Assembly: GCA_027625915.1 (NCBI GenBank)
Contig: JANTQA010000015.1
Location: forward strand, 6,105,001-6,169,000
Direction of reading: 5' to 3'
Source of the DNA: Anaeramoeba flamelloides
Lineage: Eukaryota; Metamonada; Anaeramoebidae
Length of the DNA: 64,000 nt
Part shown: positions 58,930-64,000 of the stretch, piece after piece
Layout: each line of letters opens with the position of its first letter
How positions within the stretch are numbered: the stretch's first letter is position 1
Translations under genes and position numbers: made by a program
Notes under the pieces: generated by a model
Told to the model about the DNA's origin: nothing
Database searches by the model: none
What the model saw: the letters and a program-made list of their open reading frames with translations, nothing else

Positions 58930-59290
58930 GAGGTCACATAAAACGAATATATTTATTTGTATAACATCTTTTTTTAAAACCTTATTTTTGTGGGAATTTA
59001 GTAATAAGAAATCAGTAATGTTCTTATTAAAAATTGTAATTATCCCTTTTTTGGTTTTACTTTTTATTTTTTTTTTCAAATTTTAATAAATCTTGGAGTT
59101 TTATTAGTTTAGAATAATTTTAACGGGTGAAATATTAATAATAAATACTAATTAATTGTTCTTAAATATAAAAAAAAAAAATAATTTTAACAATTTATTA
59201 TTTTGTGTCATATTTATTTTGGAATGGTGTTTAGTTAATATCTATATGTCGATTTAAAAATATACAGTGTAAATTAATTATAAATAGTAG
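58930..59290. repeat. Dispersed repeat, uninterrupted copy of 18240-18900
   Basis: Collinear with 18240-18900 but lacks the ~260-bp insertion. The junction ATTAATTGTTCTTAAATATA lies at about 59152-59171, so it serves as an empty site. Confidence 0.5.
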
Positions 59291-60706
59291 GAATGGAAAT
59301 ACTACGAATAATTGAAATGTATAAAATACAATAATTATTTAAACATGTTGCCAACTGTTATTACATAAATTTTGAGCAAAATTTATCAAGAAAAAAAGTA
59401 CAAATTGATATTTTTTAGATTATATTTTATTCTTAGTATTTTCTGAAACATCTGGTTTTTTATGTCTTAATTTGATTTTTTTGTGTATCTTAAAAGTGGT
59501 AATATCTTTAAATGAAATTTACGTCTTGTTTTATTTAGTTATTTATTTGTGTTTTCATATTTGAGAAACTAAAACAAAATTAGAGGGATTTTTATTTTAT
59601 TTCTCATATTTTAAAAAAATATTTAAACAAAAACTATAGATAATAAAAATTTTTCTACTTCCAAATTAAAATTTCATAAATTTGTAACTTACTTTAATCA
59701 ATATTCTTATGTTAATGATAAAAATAAAATAAAAATAAAATTTTACAATTTATGTAAAATATTGTGGTATTTCTATTAATGGGGGATTGGTAATTATTTA
59801 GGGCGCTGTGGGTTTTTTATTTAAAAAAAAAAAAAAAAGAATAATATCTTTGAAAATATCAAAAATAAAGATTCAATATTTATCTTGTCGTTAGTAAGGG
59901 GTAGATAAAATTATATTTCTTTGATTAAAATTTCGAAACAAAAATTTGGAAAGTAGAGGAGTGTCACCATGTTTCTTTTGATATATATATATATATAATT
60001 TAAGTATATTATTAAAAAATAAATAAATTTCCATTTTATTTCTTAAATTAAAATAAAAACATGGTGATATGAGGAAATTTATTGTCTCCCTATAATAAAA
60101 AAAAAATCTGTAACTATTATGAAAAAAAACAATTTCACCCATACTAAAGAAATCACTCTTAACTAGTACCTAAACAGTATTTTTTCCTTTCTGGGTAAGA
60201 ATTTTTTTTTCAATCATAAACTCTAATACTATTATTAAATATATCAATGATAAGAATCAGTGAATGAAATACATGTTGATAGCCTGGAATTAAATACTCT
60301 AATAGCCTCTATGTTGTTTTTTGATTCTTTGGGCATTTGGGAAGTTGATTAAAATATTTTGTCCATGGGGTTTTTAAAATAGTATACCGGCGTTTGAATG
60401 CTCTATCATTAATTATGTAAGATAGTAATGTGGGTATTTTGAATTTTTTTTTTTTTTGTTTTCCCCTTAATCTTATAATTAATTTATCACAAACCATTTT
60501 GAAAAAAAAAAAACAATCTCTTTTGTATCCAACTCAAACTAAAGTCAAAATAGGAATATATATTATCCTTGTGTTTCATTACTTGATATTTTAGCAAAGA
60601 TTCTACTTTATTTTTGTCCTATTACTAAACTATTTTATCTTTTATTGTGTTTTTCTTTTTTTTTCAAAAAAGGGTAAATTTGTTACTGATAGGATATATC
60701 AATAAC

Positions 60707-60707
<1 letters not shown>

Positions 60708-60737
<30 letters not shown>
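60708..60737. repeat. (TA)n microsatellite
   Basis: An uninterrupted alternating A/T run of about 29 bp. Confidence 0.9.
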
Positions 60738-61444
60738 TCGATTTTGAAAAGTTTTATAATTGGATCTAAACTTGATATTGAGTAATTCGGGTGGTGGGAA
60801 AGATCAAAGTATGTTAGTAAATTTTCCCTTAAAGATCTGCCTCTTTAATTCTCTTCATTTGGATCTTTTTTAACCAAGTACTAATCTCAAAATGCCAAAT
60901 TATTATTTTTTAAATGATTTTAATTTTTATTAAAAATATGTGGACTCATTTATCCAAGATCAAATTTAAATATTATAATATTTTTGATTTTTACCTGTTT
61001 TTTTTTTTTTTTTTTTTCGGTTTTTACAGCTTAATAAAACATAAAAATGTCAATTTTTTCACTTTTTAATCTTTTTTCAATTTTTTTTCTGTAAACCTTT
61101 TTTTGATCTTATATATAATTTTTTTTTTTTTTTTTAAAAAAAAACAATTTCATTTCAAGATACTATCCTGGTAAAATGTTATTATAATAAAATTTATTAT
61201 TAAAAAATAACATAAAGTTTATTAAGAAATTCCTTTGTCCTTTTAAACATATTGAAAAATGATAAGGACTCAAAAAAAAATTTATATCTTGAAATATTTT
61301 TTTTTTACATATTTTTTGAAAATCCTTTTGGTAAATAATCTTTATTCTGAACTTTGAAAAAAATATATTTTCTTTAATTGATATTATAAACTATTTTATT
61401 TCAATTCTCGTAACTGTGGGCCCAAACTGTTGTTGTTTAAAATT

Positions 61445-61460
61445 GGGGGGGGGGGGGGGG
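61445..61460 (+). repeat. Run of 16 G residues
   Basis: A G16 tract in AT-rich intergenic DNA, comparable to the G14 tract at 11424. Confidence 0.95.
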
Positions 61461-61579
61461 TATAACCAATGGTGTGGTGATAATGAATGTAAATGATTTT
61501 GCACACATGGTACAAAATGTTGATTAAAATCATATTAATAAAATAGCTTATAAAAGTTGAACTCATCAATAAAAAATGG

Positions 61580-61930
61580 TCCTTGTATTAGTAAAAAACG
61601 CAAGAATTTTTAAAATATATCAGTATTTTGAGGGAGTTTTAAAGAGCAAATCCCAAGATTCAGACTTTAAAGTTGAAAAATGTCTTTCCTTAATTTGTCG
61701 AGAAATGTAGATGAGTTGCAAAAAATTCAATTTTTGAAAAAAAAAATAATTATTAACTTATAGAATTCTTTTGACAAATAATTTCTAGCTTCTGAGCATA
61801 TTGGGAATATAGGTTAAATTCAAATTAGCTTTAGAATAAGGAATAAAAAACTAATCATTCTTTAAGGTTTTTTATGTTGATGATTATTAAGTTAATCTGT
61901 GAAATTAAAATAGTTAGTCAAAATTATTCC
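61580..61930 (+). repeat. Coding-like dispersed repeat, closed copy
   Basis: The block around 61790-61850 translates to SILGI.VKFKLALE with interruptions and parallels the copies at 16580 and 35780. A 44-codon open frame precedes it, starting at the ATG at 61577-61579, and reads FEGVLKSKSQDSDFKVEKC near its end. No family is recognised. Confidence 0.4.
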
Positions 61931-63685
61931 CATTTAACATTCAAATAGAAGTGGGTGGGTTTAAATTAAGTTTTTCAAAGATTAAAATATTATTATTTTT
62001 GTTTCTATTATTAGATTTGGAAAAGGAAATAAAAAATAGAATTTTTCCAAAATGGCAATTTTCAAATTTGATCTTGAACAAAAAATCTAATTATTTATTG
62101 TTCAATAATATTTATAATAAATTTTTTAGAGCCGTGTGGGGTATGTAGCACTATTACAGTTTACTTCAGTTACGGTATGTTTTCATTATCGTAGTCTCTA
62201 TCGTTACATGAATCCAAAAAGGTGATTAAATCAAATTACCACTTTTTTCTCCAAATTTTGTGGAAAATAATAATTAGGAAATCTCTCACAATACAAAGTT
62301 GTTGAACAAAATAATAAGATAAAAGAAACCTTTTAAAGTTCCAAAGGGTTTCTGAGTCAGACCAAAAAGCAATTACAAATTAAAAGGTATTTCATCAATT
62401 TATGAGATAAAATTTCAACAGATTATCTTTTTTTCAAATACTGGTATTTGAATAATAAATGGGATTTTTTTTCACTTCATTTTTAATTTCTCTTTTTTAA
62501 GAGAACATAGATCGAGAACCTTAAATTGTAACCTAATCTCTTTGAGAACTTTATTTATAAAAAAAAAATATGGAAAAGGAAGTGAAAATTCTTTCCCATT
62601 TAGAATTCAAATACCAGTATGTAATTGGCTTTCTTTTAGGACTTTTGGTATTCAGAAAATAAAGAAAACTACCAATCTCATTCATTCTAATAACGAATTA
62701 CAACCTTTATTTCTTGAAAACTCTCCCTTTAAACTAAACAGGAAAAAAAAATCTATTGAAAATTTTTTCGAATTGTCTTTTCTAATATCAAGAAGAAAAG
62801 AAAATTGTTGAGAGTTAGTGTTCTAAAAAAATCTTATAACAGTACCTTGGTGTTGTTAACAAAAGTTCTAAAATCTGGAATAAAATAATGTTGTAAAACG
62901 TCGTAATTATGTCCAAAAAATTTTCATCTTTTAGAAGAGTCAACAAATTCTGAAAAAAATTCCTCTTTGTTTCAGTTTATAATTTTTTGGCTTTGAATAA
63001 GCAGCCAACACCATAATATCAAAAGAAAAAAATGTTATTTTTGTCAAAACAAAATAAAAAATTTGAATCAAGAGAATCATTCGAATTCGTTAAAAATCTT
63101 TTGTTAAAGTATTTGAGAGAAGAATTTGGAAATATAATTTGTCTTTAATCTTGTGAAACTCTTTTTTTAACAATGTTTAATTACCTCTACCAAATTTTTA
63201 AGATTTTTCCAAGATACTTAGTTTAGAAATTTAAAAGAGAACTTTTTTAAAACTAAAACGAAGATCTCACAAGTTACTCTTTCTGATCAAATAAAAATTG
63301 TGTTTGAATTCGTTGACTTTGGTTTGTTTCAAGACATTTTCATATTGAAGAGGGTGTAGAATATTAATCATTTTATCATGAACAATTAATATTGACAACT
63401 TTAAAAATTTGATTTCCAACCTTACAAGAAAGAAACCATCAAATATTCAATAAAAACATATTACTAAGAATACTTTGGATTTACAACAATTTTACTTTTC
63501 ACAAAAACCCAGAACCAACTAGTAAATTAAAGAAATAATTTTTTAGCAGAAAAAAGATGAAAAATTTCCAAAAATCTCTGAAAAGTAGTTAGAGACTCGA
63601 AATTCAGAATTTTCATCTTTTTCAAAACAATTTTACTCTGTTCATTTTTTATTTTTTAGCAACTTTTTAAATAATTTTATATCAA

Positions 63686-64000
63686 ATGACAGAAAACAAA
63701 CAAGAAAAGGAAGAAAAAAAAAACTTTGGGAAACACATTGCTGATGTTGACAGCGTCGATTTACCCATTGACCAAGAAGGGAGAATTTACCATATTGGTC
63801 TCAAAAAAGGAGAGCTTGCTAATAGGATTCTTACTGTTGGCGATCCCGGAAGAGCAGGCCGAATTTCGAAGCAACTTGACAAAGTGTGCTTTGAATTTCA
63901 ATCAAACAGAGGGTACTATACTTACACAGGATTAAAAAACGGTGTTCCAATTTCGATCGTTGCAACAGGGATGGGTAAGGATTTGTTCTCAAAAATTTCC
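63686..64000 (+). CDS. Uridine phosphorylase-type nucleoside phosphorylase, first exon
   Basis: Uridine phosphorylase splits uridine with phosphate into uracil and ribose-1-phosphate in pyrimidine salvage. The frame opens at ATG 63686 and runs to the window edge. After a charged N-terminus the sequence reads RIYHIGLKKGELANRILTVG, then DPGRAGRI, then SNRGYYTYTGLKNGVPISIV, then ATGMG. GDP.R is the phosphate-binding loop of the NP-I family, and the YHIGL and ATGMG motifs point to uridine phosphorylase rather than purine nucleoside phosphorylase. The family normally continues GMGGPS, whereas here the text turns to KDLFSKIS immediately after a GTAAGG. So exon 1 most likely ends at 63974 (phase 1, after the first G of a Gly codon) and the last 26 bases are intron. 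The rest of the gene is outside the window. Confidence 0.9.
   Translation, partial: MTENKQEKEEKKNFGKHIADVDSVDLPIDQEGRIYHIGLKKGELANRILTVGDPGRAGRISKQLDKVCFEFQSNRGYYTYTGLKNGVPISIVATGMGKDLFSKIS
63975..64000 (+). other. Start of intron 1 of the uridine phosphorylase-type gene
   Basis: The GTAAGG donor at 63975 falls exactly where the family motif ATGMG(G/I)PS breaks off. Same donor type as the SelW intron. Confidence 0.75.

Larger units (their letters stand above)
57963..63685. other. Intergenic stretch downstream of VPS13
   Basis: No gene is firmly supported over 5.7 kb. It holds T-rich 3' flanking sequence, a repeat copy at 58930-59290, a possible remnant of the 196-bp foldback near 59460-59530, a TA microsatellite (60708-60737), a G16 run (61445-61460), a coding-like repeat copy (61580-61930) and short open stretches near 62540-62810 and 63030-63150 that I do not recognise. 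Confidence 0.65.

Noticed and set aside
62542-62811. 89-codon + strand open frame before the uridine phosphorylase-type gene
   Set aside because: No domain, no second copy to test it, and start context is inside AT-rich sequence. It could be an exon but cannot be supported.
1-64000. tRNA, rRNA, CRISPR or bacterial operon structure
   Set aside because: No cloverleaf with a GGTTCGA-like T arm was seen, no regularly spaced repeats with unique spacers, and the genes are eukaryotic with introns.
1-64000. LTR retroelement, Polinton or other virus-like element
   Set aside because: No long direct terminal repeats, polymerase, integrase or capsid-like reading was found. The repeats present are short inverted-repeat elements.

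Overview
The window is eukaryotic nuclear DNA from a very AT-rich, gene-poor protist genome. Three spliceosomal introns can be read directly (donors GTAATT, GTAAGA, GTAAGG; acceptors TTTTTAG, AACTAG). Proteins are swollen by Lys/Glu/Asn/Asp low-complexity runs. TAA and TAG close the confidently read genes. Long lysine/glutamate/asparagine inserts with long repeat-filled intergenic stretches would fit an amoeboid protist such as an anaeramoebid, or something amoebozoan-like, but I cannot assign a taxon from the sequence alone. Dictyostelium itself looks unlikely because the gene spacing is far too wide.

Layout: (1) 2-799, the 3' end of a coiled-coil protein gene on the + strand. (2) 800-3710, a repeat nest with two 196-bp TA-flanked foldback elements and five copies of a ~65-bp hairpin. 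(3) 3711-9992, CPSF1 (CPSF160) on the - strand, 2093 aa. (4) 13918-15777, an ankyrin-repeat protein on the - strand. (5) 21489-22862, a delta-7 sterol reductase (DHCR7) on the - strand, with a five-fold 13-bp tandem repeat just upstream. (6) 30329-31873, a complete paralogue of the first coiled-coil gene on the + strand. (7) 37034-37367, a two-exon selenoprotein W gene on the + strand with an in-frame TGA in a Cys-x-x-Sec motif; ordinary ORF calling does not see it. (8) 46318-57962, a giant VPS13 lipid-transfer protein on the + strand, about 3811 aa in two exons. (9) 63686-64000, the first exon of a uridine phosphorylase-type gene on the + strand, running into an intron at the window edge.

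The genes are unrelated housekeeping or family genes (mRNA 3'-end processing, sterol metabolism, redox, lipid transport, nucleoside salvage) and do not form a pathway or operon. About 60 percent of the window is intergenic and full of dispersed repeats. I recognise two TA-flanked MITE-like families (196 bp and ~480 bp), a ~550 bp long-armed foldback family with TTAA flanks, a very short hairpin family, and several older dispersed repeats. Some of these carry decayed coding-like stretches, and some carry later insertions. No LTR element, virus-like element, tRNA, rRNA or CRISPR array was seen.
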